Shown here one piece after another: positions 1 through 11,349 of a stretch of 64,000 nucleotides of DNA. Position 1 is the first letter of the stretch; every line of letters begins with the position of its first letter. The position numbers and the translations under genes were made by a program. The notes below the pieces were generated by a model. That model made no database searches. It was not told the origin of the DNA and saw only the letters and a program-made list of their open reading frames with translations. Source of the DNA: Sipunculus nudus (lineage: Eukaryota; Annelida; Sipuncula; Golfingiida; Sipunculidae); contig CM049316.1 in the NCBI GenBank assembly GCA_026874595.1, forward strand, positions 68,410,676 through 68,474,675. Reading direction: 5' to 3'.

Positions 1-1590
1 AACAAATTTGAGCACATGCTAAATTCACGGACAATGGCAAAGCAAGCGGAGGTGCTCACGGCCAAGGGGTCCAGAAGCCCGCCTTGTTCTATGTGTTATA
101 ATTATTCTTTAATGATTTTTCTGGCTTTCGATTGATTCATTTTATAAACATATTTTTGAGGTACAAATTTATGCAGTTTGTTCTAATCATCTAATACGTA
201 AATAAAGCAAGTTCCATTGCTGGTGTTGTGTTTTATTATCTTAAAGACAATTTGTGCCGATCGATGGGATGCAAATGTTAGCTTTCTATCGCTGGCAGAA
301 GCCGTCCCGGCTTCCCCCGACTGGCACTGACCTGCGTGGTTATAACTGTGCCGTGCTGATAAAACCAGAAATACAGAAGGCTCAGTGTATAGAAATATGT
401 CCACATCGACTTGTGCTCTAGAAATTAGTGACTATATATCATCCTTATCGTATACATACTTTCATCCTTATTCAATAAGCAGTGCCTGCAATAAGCCGTG
501 TACCTATCATGATAAAAAGAAAATAAAAAAGGATTGAATCTGTTTGATGTATATTTCTTGACAAATATAAGCTGTCATCAATTAAGATCTGACCGTAATG
601 CTATTAGAACTATAAAACTTTGCTCATGGCAGTGGATTGTACTTTAACCTTCGGAAAATAATAAATTGTAATTATAGTCAGCTGAGAACAGGTGTCCGTC
701 AACATTGTGATGATCAATCGCTAGTCACATGGCACAGTGACGCATGCCACATGTCCTTGATTCACTTGGTCTGTGGTGATTCAGGTTTAAGAGTGCTTGT
801 GTGTGCATGGCAACACCTCCTGTACTGAGTTAATCAAGTAAACATTAATCAAGCTCAGTCAGCATTGTCAGATGATTAAGACTTACTAGTTACGTTGTGT
901 CTTCTGTGCTCTTACTGATGCAGGACTTCTTTAACAGTTCATTCATTCATATGAAGGTTCAACAGGACTTTAAACTTAGATAGTAAAATAATGAAATTAA
1001 ACGGTTTACTTTAAGAAAGCCATCCATCTATAAGCTGCTGGTTATGAGGTCTGGAATTTTAACAAGGATATATACAGGTGCTTAGTTATTGATAAGTGAT
1101 ATATTATAGTTTCTGCAAATGAAATACAGTGTGTCATGGGTCCTTTCTTGGACAATTTTAGGTACGCCGAGTTCTAAAATTGCCATAGATTATATGACAA
1201 ATCTGAAACACATCGCAGTTTCATTACAATGGCCCTCACTGCAGTGCTGCATAGTATTTTGGTTGCATGTTAGATAAATATTTGTTCTGTTACATTTTAT
1301 TTGGGCGGTGTGGTCAAGCTCTTCAAGTTCATCCATTTCATATAACACCAACATTTACTAACAACCAGAATTGTTTTAACACCCGGATTGTATTTGTGAA
1401 AAGTCTCAACCTAATAATCTGAGGTATAAAATATGAGAACGTGGAGCTGTGTTTCTCAAAGCTCATATCAAGAAACATCTTAGGTCTTGATACTCAGCTC
1501 CTATTTTTAAACAGTCCTTTTCATTAAAAAGAACAGGTCAATACAGCTCCACGGATTATAACCTGTGTTGTCTAATAATAGGAAATGACG
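1..1590. repeat. Duplicated intron, copy A (matches 8275-9770)
   Basis: No gene is visible. The stretch matches 8275-9770 closely for most of its length. Examples are GGCAAAGCAAGCGGAGGTGC near 36 and again near 8287, and the CAGTGTGTCATGGGTCC block near 1129 against 9331. It is intronic sequence belonging to the duplicated ZZ part of the NBR1-like gene; by comparison with copy B it lies in the intron between the two ZZ exons. The short open frames in it do not keep their reading frames between the copies, so they are not genes. Confidence 0.75.
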
Positions 1591-4306
1591 ATTGTTATTA
1601 TGATTACAGGCCTCCCACACTGGCATAAAATCATAAAATTTATAAAGTTTCCCAAATTGGAATAAAATAGCATAAAAAAGTAAGAAAATCATTAAAACAT
1701 AAAATTTTGTTGTAATTACCCAATAACATTTGTTTCAACTTCAAAGTAAATGGCTATTTTGCAAAGTGCCCAAACTACCATGTGTGTATATTTGCATTGC
1801 ATTTAACACAAGTGGTGTGTGGGCTAGAGTAAAAGTAGTTGTTTCTTGTAAAGCATTAAAAAAATGATATGCAATATCCTTTACAGCTGTTGAGATATTC
1901 ATGACCTAAACTGCTGCATATATATATATGATGTATATGTCACATTGTTGATTGGAATCCAGTTGAGTTCAATTCGCAACTAAACCAATTAAAGTGGGAA
2001 TTCCAATCTTAATAATTGAGATGGGAATAGTCAATGTTATTCCGATCTCAACCAGCTGACATTGCAATATTCCATGGACACTGGTTAAGATTGTGATTGC
2101 CAGAAGTGGATGAATTTACTTTAGGATCCTCAAATACACTAGTTCACTTTGAAATATCTTGATAAGTCTACAGTTTTATGTTTTACACTGTATATCCAAT
2201 GCTTTTGAATTTAGTTAATTCACTTCATTTATTTGCAACAAGAATATATACATTATACATGAAATTGTTCAATTATATATAGTTATTCCTGTTACAAAGA
2301 GGACTGACTCATAGAGATATGTCCTCTCAGTATTATCATTAAATGAAGTAGGTTATATTGCGCACTGGATAATAAGAAAACTAAAATTTAAGAGAAAACA
2401 ATTTATAAATAAAAATTTGATTATGAAAATGGAGTAATATATAATAAATATGATTCATAAATGGAGGAAAGGTTTTCTCTCAGACAGCGTTTAAATGTTG
2501 ATATTGTACAACAAGGATCAATAATGAACATAGAAAATAATGCATTCTTCTTGTTCTGTCATGATGAACATATCTGTAATTGCAGAATAATTCAAATACA
2601 ATTAAAGGAAACATTTCATTATTAATCTTATACATAAATAAACCAACACTATAATTGTTGATATATTCTGGATCAGCTATTAAAAAATATCATTTTGTTA
2701 TAATAATAATTAAATATGAAAAATCATGTTATTGTGGCTGTGATATATAAATGTTTTATTATTTTGTACTTTTATCTAGTCTAGTATGAAATAAAACTGC
2801 AGCTAGATTTCACTGTACAAATTTTGTTTATGAGCTGGGGTCTCCATTCTCCAGCTGATGTTCTTAAAACCAGGTTTACATCAGATGAAGGCTGCTCAGA
2901 AGAAAACTTTATGACCATTCATGTCATATATTACTATATTAAAACAATTCATCCCTAGGAATGGACTCTAGATCTGTAGCTGTAGTGGAAGTTGTTTCAA
3001 TGAATGCCATATTTTAGTCAAACAAAAAGAAATTTGTTTTCAGTATTTTTACAGCTTTACAACAGTACTAGATGTTGTTTCACAAAGTGCTGTATTTAGG
3101 AGGAAAGTCATTTTTCATTGTATGCTTGGAAGCTTTTATAACTTTACAGTTATCATTAATCATTTAAAGCTGAAAGATTTACTCTATTAAACATTTTTCT
3201 ACATTTGATGTGCTCATATCTGTGTTAAATAGATCCTTGAGTGTTTAGTATATTTATTGTAAATGCTGCATACTGCTTAATTTAAATTCTGATTACAATT
3301 TAGTTATGGAATTGCTACACATGATTTCCTAGTCTGTTTCATTCCATCAAATTTGAATATATTAATTCTAATATCTATGCTCTTATTCAGCTGGTTAGTG
3401 TTCTGAGGTGGGCCCCAGCAAAATGAACAGATAATCAGATATGTCTGATAATCTTGTGTACATTTAACAGAAATTGATACTTAAAATAAAATCGTAACAA
3501 CAAGGGTCAGATATTCTACAGTTGATTAGTGTATTTCAGGATAATCCAAAATAGACTGTTTCACCTAGTTACATATAAGCTATATAATAATCAGAAAATC
3601 TAAAGAAAACTAGTGTTTTCAGGATATCCCAAAGTGAACTGGTTCATGTGTGGATATCTCAGTGTGGACCAATGTACTTTGGAATATTCCAATGTCAAGT
3701 AGTAGAGATTGGATTAAAAAACTATTCCCATCTTAACCGTTTAGATGGGATTTCCCCATCTCAGCTGGAAGATAGCCAGTTGAGATGGGAATTCCTATCT
3801 CAACTAGTTGCAATGGAATTCCCTTCTCAACTAGTTGAGTTCGGAACCCAAATGGATCCCATCTGCACTGTGACATTTACAGTCATTGCATCAGCAGCAT
3901 GGTTTATATAATGGCTGCAAATGATTAATATACCTATTAAGAGATTTCTGTCTGAATTAGTGCTAGAATTTAAAGTGTTAGAATATAAAAATGAATTTTT
4001 CATGTACAAATGAATTCTTTTTTTATGTAGTGGTAGAATTTACTATTTTTCTGTATAGAAAACAAGGCCAGTTTGAGGAAAAGGATAAACTTCTGATTCT
4101 GTAGTCCTTTGAAGAACCATTATTAACATTACTAACTAACTTGTTGGGGATCTTCCTGGCTCATTTGTTTTGGGACTCCTACATGTGTGTCCCACTAACT
4201 AACATATAAAAGGCGCTTGTAAAGAGCATAAAAATGTCATAAAATCTCCAAAAGAATGTCATAAAATCATTAAAAATTCTTAAAAGTGAGTGGGAGGCCT
4301 GGGATT
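1591..4306. mobile_element. Candidate DNA transposon with inverted ends, inserted in the minisatellite
   Basis: This block is absent from copy B of the duplication. It begins near 1606 with CAGGCCTCCCACACTGGC and ends near 4306 with AGTGAGTGGGAGGCCTG, so the outer 11-13 bases are inverted repeats, and both ends continue into ATAAAATCAT-rich sequence. The interior carries the motif TTGAGATGGGAATT near both ends (about 1970-2080 and 3700-3850), including the palindrome-like GAGATGGGAATTCCTATCTC. No transposase frame is recognisable and flanking target duplications are not identical. CAG..CTG termini would suit a decayed hAT-type element, but the class is uncertain. Confidence 0.4.
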
Positions 4307-5530
4307 ATTAATATTATTTATATAGCGCAAGTATCCTTTACAATAAAAGTTCAGTTGCACTGCAAATAGGGAATTAAGTAAGATATACATTAAAAATAAA
4401 CATTAGACTAGTAATGAAACAATAGCTGATAAAACTAGACCTTGTATTGCTTTCTGAACAAATATGTTTTAAGAATCCTTTTAAAATAATTTAGCAGAGT
4501 CACACATCCTTATCTTAATAGGAGTCGAGTTCGAGAGACCAGGAGCAGCATTACCGAAAACTTTGGCACCAAAGAGATTTGTCCTGAACTTTGGCACAGT
4601 CCGCAGGCATGAGTGACTGGATCTAAGTTGCCTAGATGTCGTAAAATGTCCTTGATATTATTAGGGGTCTGATAATGTAAGGCTTTGAAGGCCATAAAAG
4701 CAACTTAATATTGGATGCGCGCCTCAACCGGAAGCCAATTGAGGGATTGTAACACGGGTGCAATACGATCTGATCTAGAAGATCTGTTTACAATCCTGGC
4801 CGTGGTATTCTGCACATGCTGGAGTTTCCTAAGATTCCACTTAGGGATGCTGATCAGAAGGGCATTACCATAGTCTAAGCGAGATGTTACAAGTGAATGA
4901 ATGAGCTGTTCAGTTGCCCCTTTGGTTAAGAATTTGTGAACTGTACAAATGTTTCTAAGGTGGAAGTTTGCTGAACTCGCACTGCCAGAAATCTGAGGTA
5001 ACATAGATTGAGTGAAATCAATCATTACACCAGTATTTTCGGCGTAAGGGGATGTTTTAACCCTGATTGGCAGCACCAGATCTTGCAAGTTGGTGATGTG
5101 TCGCTTATCACTGACAATCATGAACTCAGTTTTATTCGTGTTTAATTTCAACATGTTCTGATTCCTCCAGCATTTTATTATGTTAACAGCCCCTTCCATG
5201 TTGGTAACTGCTGAATCAGCCCTCTCCACGTCAAATGACGATACAACTGGGTATCATCTGCGTAGAGATGGTATTGGATGTTAAGTTGGCGCAGTATATC
5301 ACCAAGTGGACAAGTATATATTGTGAATAATAGTGGCCCTAAAACAGAGCCCTGTGGTACCCCACAGTGAAGCAATGAAGCGCTAGACTTTTAACCATTC
5401 ACACATAATCTGCTTCCTGTGTGATATGTAAGAAGTAATCCAGGAAAGAGCTTCGCCTGTGGTGCCAAATACCTCTTCACATCTATTGATCAGGATGGCT
5501 TGGATTATCATATTAAATTCGGCGCATGAC
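4307..5530 (-). mobile_element. CR1/L2-like LINE fragment (reverse transcriptase)
   Basis: The reverse strand encodes the 3' part of a non-LTR reverse transcriptase. In order it shows FGTTGEALSWITSYISHRKQ (near 5490-5410), the [16 protein letters not shown] motif, the catalytic YADDTQLY motif (about 5260), NKTEFMIVSDK, and the typical C-terminal LNWLPVEARIQY and FKALHYQTPNNI segments. Frames shift near 5200 and 4700, and the endonuclease and N-terminal half are missing, so it is a dead 5'-truncated copy. A related fragment lies at 20780-21830. The RT pattern suits the CR1/L2/Jockey group; exact clade not determined. Confidence 0.85.
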
Positions 5531-5738
5531 CTTTGTTGTTTAAGTATAAGAACTTTGAGGATTATTGACCTGTGTTGTTTAATGATAGGAACTGCTAGGT
5601 ATATAACCTGTGATGTTTAATGATGGGAACTGACGATTGTGACCTGTTTTGTTTAAAAATAGGAACTGTGAGGATTCTGACTTGTGTTGTTTCTTGATAG
5701 GAACTGTGAGGATTTTGAACTGTGTTGTTTCTTGATAG
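5531..5738 (+). repeat. 38-bp minisatellite, copy A remnant
   Basis: About five degenerate copies of a 38-bp unit run directly into the exon that starts at 5739. The core GATAGGAACTGTGAGGATTT resembles the 3' splice site and first codons of that exon. The same array is much longer in copy B (9720-10663). The outer units are the most diverged and those next to the exon are nearly identical to it. Confidence 0.85.
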
Positions 5739-5923
5739 GAACTGTGAGGATTTTGACCTGTGTGCACAGTGTGAGGACATTGAAGGGGTCCACAACAGGG
5801 ATCATGTGTTTGTCAAGATTAGGCGCCCCACAGCATTTGCTGGCAGGAGCAAACATGGCCAGCTTATACCACTCCTGAAATGGAGTGCGTATGAAGAACC
5901 AGGGGAAAAAGGCCCGGACAAGA
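5739..5923 (+). pseudogene. NBR1-like ZZ exon 2, copy A, with a damaged donor
   Basis: This exon encodes the second half of a ZZ zinc finger, beginning NCEDFDLCAQCED and continuing GVHNRDHVFVKIRRP. It carries the CxxC and H-x-x-x-H ligands that follow the first CxxC pair of a ZZ domain. The acceptor is TTGTTTCTTGATAG. It is nearly identical to the exon at 10664-10849, but one base is missing at the 3' end (ACAAGAGTAAG here, ACAAAGGGTAAG there). The exon therefore ends in phase 1 instead of phase 2. Splicing to the linker at 6326 would shift frame and stop within about ten codons. Copy A thus looks inactivated unless this is a sequencing error. Its ZZ exon 1 would lie before the window. Confidence 0.75.
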
Positions 5924-6325
5924 GTAAGTAGGTGTTCCCATCATTTGGACATTGAAACTGTTCCTGTTATTAACCTAATTGAAGGGTTGTGTTTTTATTA
6001 TATTTCATGCTTTCATGCTAATAAGCAGACCTTCCCTGGGGACTGTAAGCATGGCTTCATTACTGCTTAAATACAAACATATCAAAACAGGTTCTCCAGT
6101 TAATGAATATAAATGGTGACTTAGGAGCTGGGTCACCGAGTTGATTGTCCCCAGTCACTCAGAATCTATATCACCTTCAATGTCTTCCAGTTCCCATCGG
6201 CCAATGTCAGGAAGATCTTCAGTGCCCCTGTTTTACTCATATCAGTAACTTTAAATTTATTTATTTTTTAAACCGTTGAACAAATGAAAACTGCGTATTT
6301 ACTGAGAGCGTATTATTCTGAACAG

Positions 6326-6523
6326 CAGCAAGAAATTGGAGAAAGTAACAGCCAAGCTGCAGCAGCTTCAGTCCCCTGGCTGTTCCAGTGAACGCAAGAT
6401 AGACAAGTTGTCAGAAAAACAGGAGAGTCGGAGTGATCTTTCATCATTTGTAGTTTACCACCATGCTGGAGTATTATGTGACCACTGTGAACAGGAGATT
6501 GTGGGAGTAAGATACAAGTGTGG
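6326..6523 (+). CDS. NBR1: Chimeric linker + ZZ exon 1 of NBR1-like gene
   Basis: This one exon holds two pieces. The first ~33 codons (SKKLEKVTAKLQQL...) are the linker also found at 11350. From about 6425 it changes to a ZZ first half (HAGVLCDHCEQEIVGVRYKC) with both CxxC pairs. The acceptor is AACAG|CAGCAG, a NAGNAG site in which either choice keeps the frame. The exon ends TGT GG|GTAAGT in phase 2, matching the one-base start of the exon at 10664. The ZZ domain in NBR1 and p62 binds N-degrons and partner proteins. The join between linker and ZZ is the breakpoint of the tandem duplication: the linker copy at 11350 diverges from this exon exactly after AAAAACAGGA. Confidence 0.8.
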
Positions 6524-8274
6524 GTAAGTAACAATCATTGTCTATTCCTCCATAGCCTATTGTCCCATCATCATTTGCCCCAATTGTGTCGAGTGTTTAA
6601 AAATTCATCTTCATGCCGCACGTGTTTAGAGATGAGAGTTCACCTTAACATGCTAATGATATGCTGGATGTATGGTATACTCATACTAGCTCTGGCTGAT
6701 GGCTCAACCATTAACTCCACTCTACAGATTGGTTTATTGTCCCCCGCTTCCCATGAATGGAGGACATTGATTTAGGTTTGTCAGTCTCTCTGTCTGTCCT
6801 TCTGTCTGTTCGTCCGTTGGGATTCGTTTCCGTGTGATAACTTTCCTAAATATTATGATTTCATTCAAATTTGGGTCAGTGATTGCTCTTATGGATACCT
6901 TTGTTGGGATTGCTTTTTGAGTGTCTGTATGAAATTTTTTTTATCACCAGTTCCAATATAAATATTTTCCCTTTTTCTTCACATTCACAAAAAAAAATAT
7001 GACATGTGGAGACTAAACATACCCACTATGCCATGTAAAAACATCTGAAACATCTGCAGGGGAAAATAAAAACGAAACATGGGACAAAAAATTTACAAAT
7101 TTGCTTGGATATCTTAATTCTGTCTTTGCTGCATGGATATATAAATTATCCATGGTACCTATAATAAGTCTTAAGTACCTCCTGAATATAACTAGAATTT
7201 ATATTACATTTTGTTTGCCGGTGTAAGCTATACTAGTTATCTTAGAAGATCGGTTCATATTAACAAAACAAAATTGCTCCATGAGCTGTGAAGATATGCT
7301 TATTATATGAATTTATAAGTGTGGCCTTGAACTGCTCATTTTTGCTGCTCTGAATATATGTATAAATTCAGGGACACAGTCTTCAGAAACTGAGGACAGG
7401 ACTGTCTCTTATAATTAAAATGTTACACTTGAGTTCCTGTCAAATAAAGTGTTAGTCAGAAGAATATTTATCAGGCTGTTTGCCCTTTATAATATGCATA
7501 AATGCATCATTAATTGTAGAGATAAGTATGATAATTAATACACATTTAATTTCAACATGACCTCTTCCTCTGAAGGTTTTTTAGTTCTATATGTTGTTTA
7601 CTATTGTTTCACTATCTTAACATCAATACAAGTATTGTTGCTGTATCTGTTTAGTCCGTGTCACTGAAGCTTCATTATCTGGTCATTAGGTGTATGTCAA
7701 GGTGTAAGGTACTTATTGATAGAACTGATACAGAGTGTTCAATTGTATCTATCTGATCCTCATTATTTTATTACCAAGTCGCAAGTTACACTGAAAACCT
7801 GTACCGGCACTCAAAACTTGCAAAAGACAATAGCTGGAAACACTGAAGGCATGCTTATAACATCCTTTGTTTATGTTGTAATGTGTTCAGTTATCATTAG
7901 TAAGAATGATGATTTTCCTTGAACTGCTTTCCTTACCCTTATAAGATAGTAGAATAATATTTTATTTAAATGTCTATTATAAAAAGTGATATGTGCTTCC
8001 TTGGTACCAATGGACAGACTTGATGAGCCACCTGATGATCACATCAATTGATATGGGTTAAAGGTCATAGCGTTGTAGTGTAGTTGTGAATGCATTGGAT
8101 ATAGACAGTAATGTCCCCGGTTTGAAATCCCCACTGGTGCCTCAGTGGCAACATGGTGAAACCCGGATTGAACCTCAGAGACTCAATCTTTCTTAATCAC
8201 ATATCATGACTACTGAACTATTCCTAACCCCGTGCACAGTTATATAGATAGACAAATCTGAGTGCTGGCTATAT
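6524..8274 (+). other. Intron with a dispersed repeat and a possible SINE head
   Basis: No coding exon is recognisable. From 6775 to 6960 there is a CTGTCTGTCC-rich dispersed repeat followed by GTGATAACTTTCC, related to 16830-16950. Around 8076-8150, GTGTAGTTGTGAATGC and GGTTTGAAATCC resemble the A and B boxes of a tRNA-derived SINE, but no folded tRNA is present. This stretch is copy B sequence whose copy A partner lies upstream of the window. Confidence 0.5.
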
Positions 8275-9620
8275 TTAGGGACATTGGCAAAGCAAGCGGA
8301 GGTGCTCATGGCGAGGGGGTCCAGGAGCCCGCCTTGTTCTATGTGTTATAATTGTTCTGTAATTATTCTGTTTTCTGTAATCTATCTCTCGATTGATTCA
8401 TTTTATAAACATACTTATGAGGTACAAATTTATGTAGTTTATTGTAATCATCTATTAAATAACCTCAAGTTCTGTGCCAGTCGGTGGGATGCAAATGTTA
8501 GCATTGTGTCCACTAGCAGAAGCCGTCTCGGCTTCCCGAAACTGGTACTGACCGGTGTGCCTATTACTCTGCCTTACGTGTAAAACCTAAATTCCAGAAG
8601 GCTCAGTGCATAGAAATATGTCCACATAGACTTTTGCTCTAGAAATTATTGACTATATACCATCCTTATCGTATAAATACCTTTATCCTTATTTTAAAAA
8701 AAGTACCACCAATAGGCCATGAACCTATCCTATTAAAAAAAAAAGATTGAATTTGTTTCATGTATATTTCTTGGCAAATATATAAGCTGTCAAATATCCA
8801 GATCTGACCGTAATGCCATAAGAACTATTCAATTTTGTTCATGGCAGTGGATTATTCTACTTTAACCTTTTGGAAATAATAGATAGTGATTATAGTCAGG
8901 TGAGTACAGGTGTCCGTCAGTATTGTAATGATCACTCACTAGTCACATGGCACAGTGACGTATGCCAGATGTCCTTGATTTACTTTGTGTCTGGTGATTC
9001 AGTTTGTTTGTGCCTGAAAACACCTCCTCTACTGAGTTCATCAAGTAAACATTAATCAAGCTCAGTCAGCATTGTCAGATGATTATGACTTACTAGTTAC
9101 ATAGTGTTATCTGTTCTCTTGGTGATGCAGGACTTCTTTAACAGTTCATTCATATGAAGGTTCACCAGGACTAAAACTTATATAGTAATAGAAGGAAATT
9201 GACCTGTTCACTTTAAGAAAGTCATCCATTTATAACCTACTGGTTTTGAGGTCTAGATATTTAAAAAGGATATATACAATTCCTTATTTATGGATTAGTG
9301 AAATATTATATTTTCTGCAAATGAAATACAGTGTGTCAGGGGTCCTTTCTTGTACAATTTCAGATATGCTGAGCCATGACCGTCACTGCAGTGCTGCATA
9401 GTAACATTCGGTTGCATGTTACATGAATATTGGTTTTGTTACTATTTCTTTTGGCTCTGTGGTCAAGATCTTCATGTTCATCTATATCATTTAACACCAA
9501 TCTTTACTAACAGCCAAAACTGTTCCAACACCCAGATTGTATTTGTGAAATGTCTGAACTAAATAAAACCATGCATAAAAATATAAGTACGTTGAGCTGT
9601 GTTCCTCAGAGCTCCTATAA
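8275..9620. repeat. Duplicated intron, copy B (matches 1-1500)
   Basis: Intronic sequence matching copy A at an offset of about 8,250 bases with scattered substitutions and short indels. No gene is seen. The divergence suggests the duplication is not recent. Confidence 0.75.
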
Positions 9621-9725
9621 AAAACCAACACAGGTCATAATCCGAACAGTCTCTATCATTAAACAACACATGTCATAATCCTTACAGTCCCTATCATTAA
9701 ACAACACAGGCCATACACAGCTCCA
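9621..9725 (-). repeat. Inverted minisatellite units
   Basis: Two full and one partial copies of the 38-bp unit lie in reverse orientation (AACAACACAGGTCATAATCC ... CTATCATTAAACAACACA), head to head with the forward array that starts at about 9727. The arrangement could form a hairpin in DNA or pre-mRNA. Confidence 0.75.
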
Positions 9726-10663
9726 TACGGATTATAACCTATGTTGTATAATGATAGAAACTGAGGATTACGACCTCTGTTGTTTCTTGATAGGAAGTTT
9801 AAGGATTAAGACCTGTGTTTTTCTTGAAAGTAACTCAGGATTGTGACTTATGTTGTTTAAAGATAGGAACTGTAGGATCCTGACTTGTGTTGTTTCTTGA
9901 TAGGAACTGTGAGGATTTTGACTTGTGTTGTTTCTTGATAGGAACTGTGAGGATTTTGACCTGTGTTGTTTCTTGATAGCAACTGTGAGGATTTTGACCT
10001 GTGTTGTTTCTTGATAGGAACTGTGATGATTTTGACCTGTGTTGTTTCTTGATAGGAACTGTGAGGATTTTGACCTGTGTTGTTTCTTGATAGAAACTGT
10101 GAGGATTTTGACCTGTGTTGTTTCTTGATAGGAACTGTGAGGATTTTGACCTGTGTTGTTTCTTGATAGGAACTGTGAGGATTTTGACTTGTGTTGTTTC
10201 TTGATAGGAACTGTGAGGATTTTGACTTGTGTTGTTTCTTGATAGGAACTGTGAGGATTTTGACCTGTGTTGTTTCTTGATAGGAACTGTGATGATTTTG
10301 ACCTGTGTTGTTTCTTGATAGGAACTGTGAGGATTTTGACCTGTGTTGTTTCTTGATAGGAACTGTGAGGATTTTGACTTGTGTTGTTTCTTGATAGGAA
10401 CTGTGATGATTTTGACCTGTGTTGTTTCTTGATAGGAACTGTGATGATTTTGACCTGTGTTGTTTCTTGATAGGAACTGTGAGTATTTTGACCTGTGTTG
10501 TTTCTTGATAGGAACTGTGAGGATTTTGACTTGTGTTGTTTCTTGATAGGAACTGTGAGGATTTTGACTTGTGTTGTTTCTTGATAGGAACTGTGAGGAT
10601 TTTGACTTGTGTTGTTTCTTGATAGGAACTGTGAGGATTATGACCTGTGTTGTTTGATTTAAG
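9726..10663 (+). repeat. 38-bp minisatellite made of splice-acceptor copies
   Basis: About 21 core units of 38 bp plus diverged edge units run up to the exon at 10664. The unit reads TTGTTTCTTGATAG then GAACTGTGAGGATTTTGACC. The second part is the start of the ZZ exon (codons N C E D F D L C) and the first is its polypyrimidine/AG acceptor. Units vary mainly at GAGGATT/GATGATT and ACTTG/ACCTG. Because 38 is not a multiple of 3 and the reverse strand lacks stops, a 285-codon reverse frame (9835-10692) arises with a 38-residue period. It is an artefact of the repeat, not a gene. Confidence 0.95.
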
Positions 10664-10849
10664 GAACTGTGAGGATTATGATCTGTGTGCACAGTGTGAG
10701 GACATTGAAGGGGTGCACAACAGGGATCATGTGTTTGTCAAGATCCGGCGCCCCACAGCATTTCCTGGCAGGAGCAAACATGGCCAGCTTATACCACTCC
10801 TGAAATGGAGTGCGTATGAAGAACCAGGGGAAAAAGGCCCGGACAAAGG
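10664..10849 (+). CDS. NBR1: NBR1-like ZZ exon 2, copy B
   Basis: This exon encodes the second half of the ZZ zinc finger (NCEDYDLCAQCED, then GVHNRDHVFVKI) and a following linker ending EEPGEKGPDKG. It begins with one base completing the codon left by the exon ending at 6523 (GG + G) and ends in phase 2 (AAA GG|GTAAGT), which fits the exon at 11350. The acceptor TGTTTGATTTAAG differs from the TGTTTCTTGATAG of the adjoining minisatellite units. The ZZ fold is completed here: two CxxC pairs from 6326-6523, one CxxC and the HNRDH histidines from this exon. Confidence 0.85.
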
Positions 10850-11349
10850 GTAAGTAGGTGTTCCCATCATTTGGACATTGAAACTGTTCCTGTTATTAAC
10901 CTAATTGAAGGGTTGTGTTTATATTATATTTCATGGTTTTTTTATTATTTATGTACTTTACATTTTTACTCTACATTTTCAATAATTAATCATTCATTAG
11001 TATAAAAGTATTGTTTAGATTTACCTATCTGTACCTATGATGATAATAAACAGGCTTCCCCTGGGGACTGTAAGCATGGCTTCATTTATGCTTAAATACA
11101 ATATATCAAAACAGGTTCTCCAGTAAATGATTATAAATAGTGACTTAGGAGCTGGGTCACTTAGTTGATTGTACCCAGTCACTCAGGATCTATATCACTT
11201 TCAATGTACACAAATTTTCATCGGTTAATGTCAGCAAAATCTTCAGTGCCCCTGTTTTACTCAGACCAGTCACTCTAAATTTATTATTTTTTCAAACCGT
11301 TGAACAAATCATAATATGTTTATTACTGAGACAGTTTTGTTCTGAACAG
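10850..11349 (+). other. Intron, matches 5924-6325
   Basis: This intron is colinear with the intron after the copy A exon. It carries an extra ~120-bp AT-rich insert (about 10930-11055) that copy A lacks. Nothing coding is seen. Confidence 0.7.

Noticed and set aside
8076-8150. tRNA gene
   Set aside because: A- and B-box-like sequences are present, but no acceptor stem or cloverleaf can be drawn; at best a SINE head.
9835-10692. 285-codon reverse-strand open frame
   Set aside because: It is the 38-bp minisatellite read through all three frames (38-residue period). It lacks a start context, family resemblance and a matching frame in copy A.
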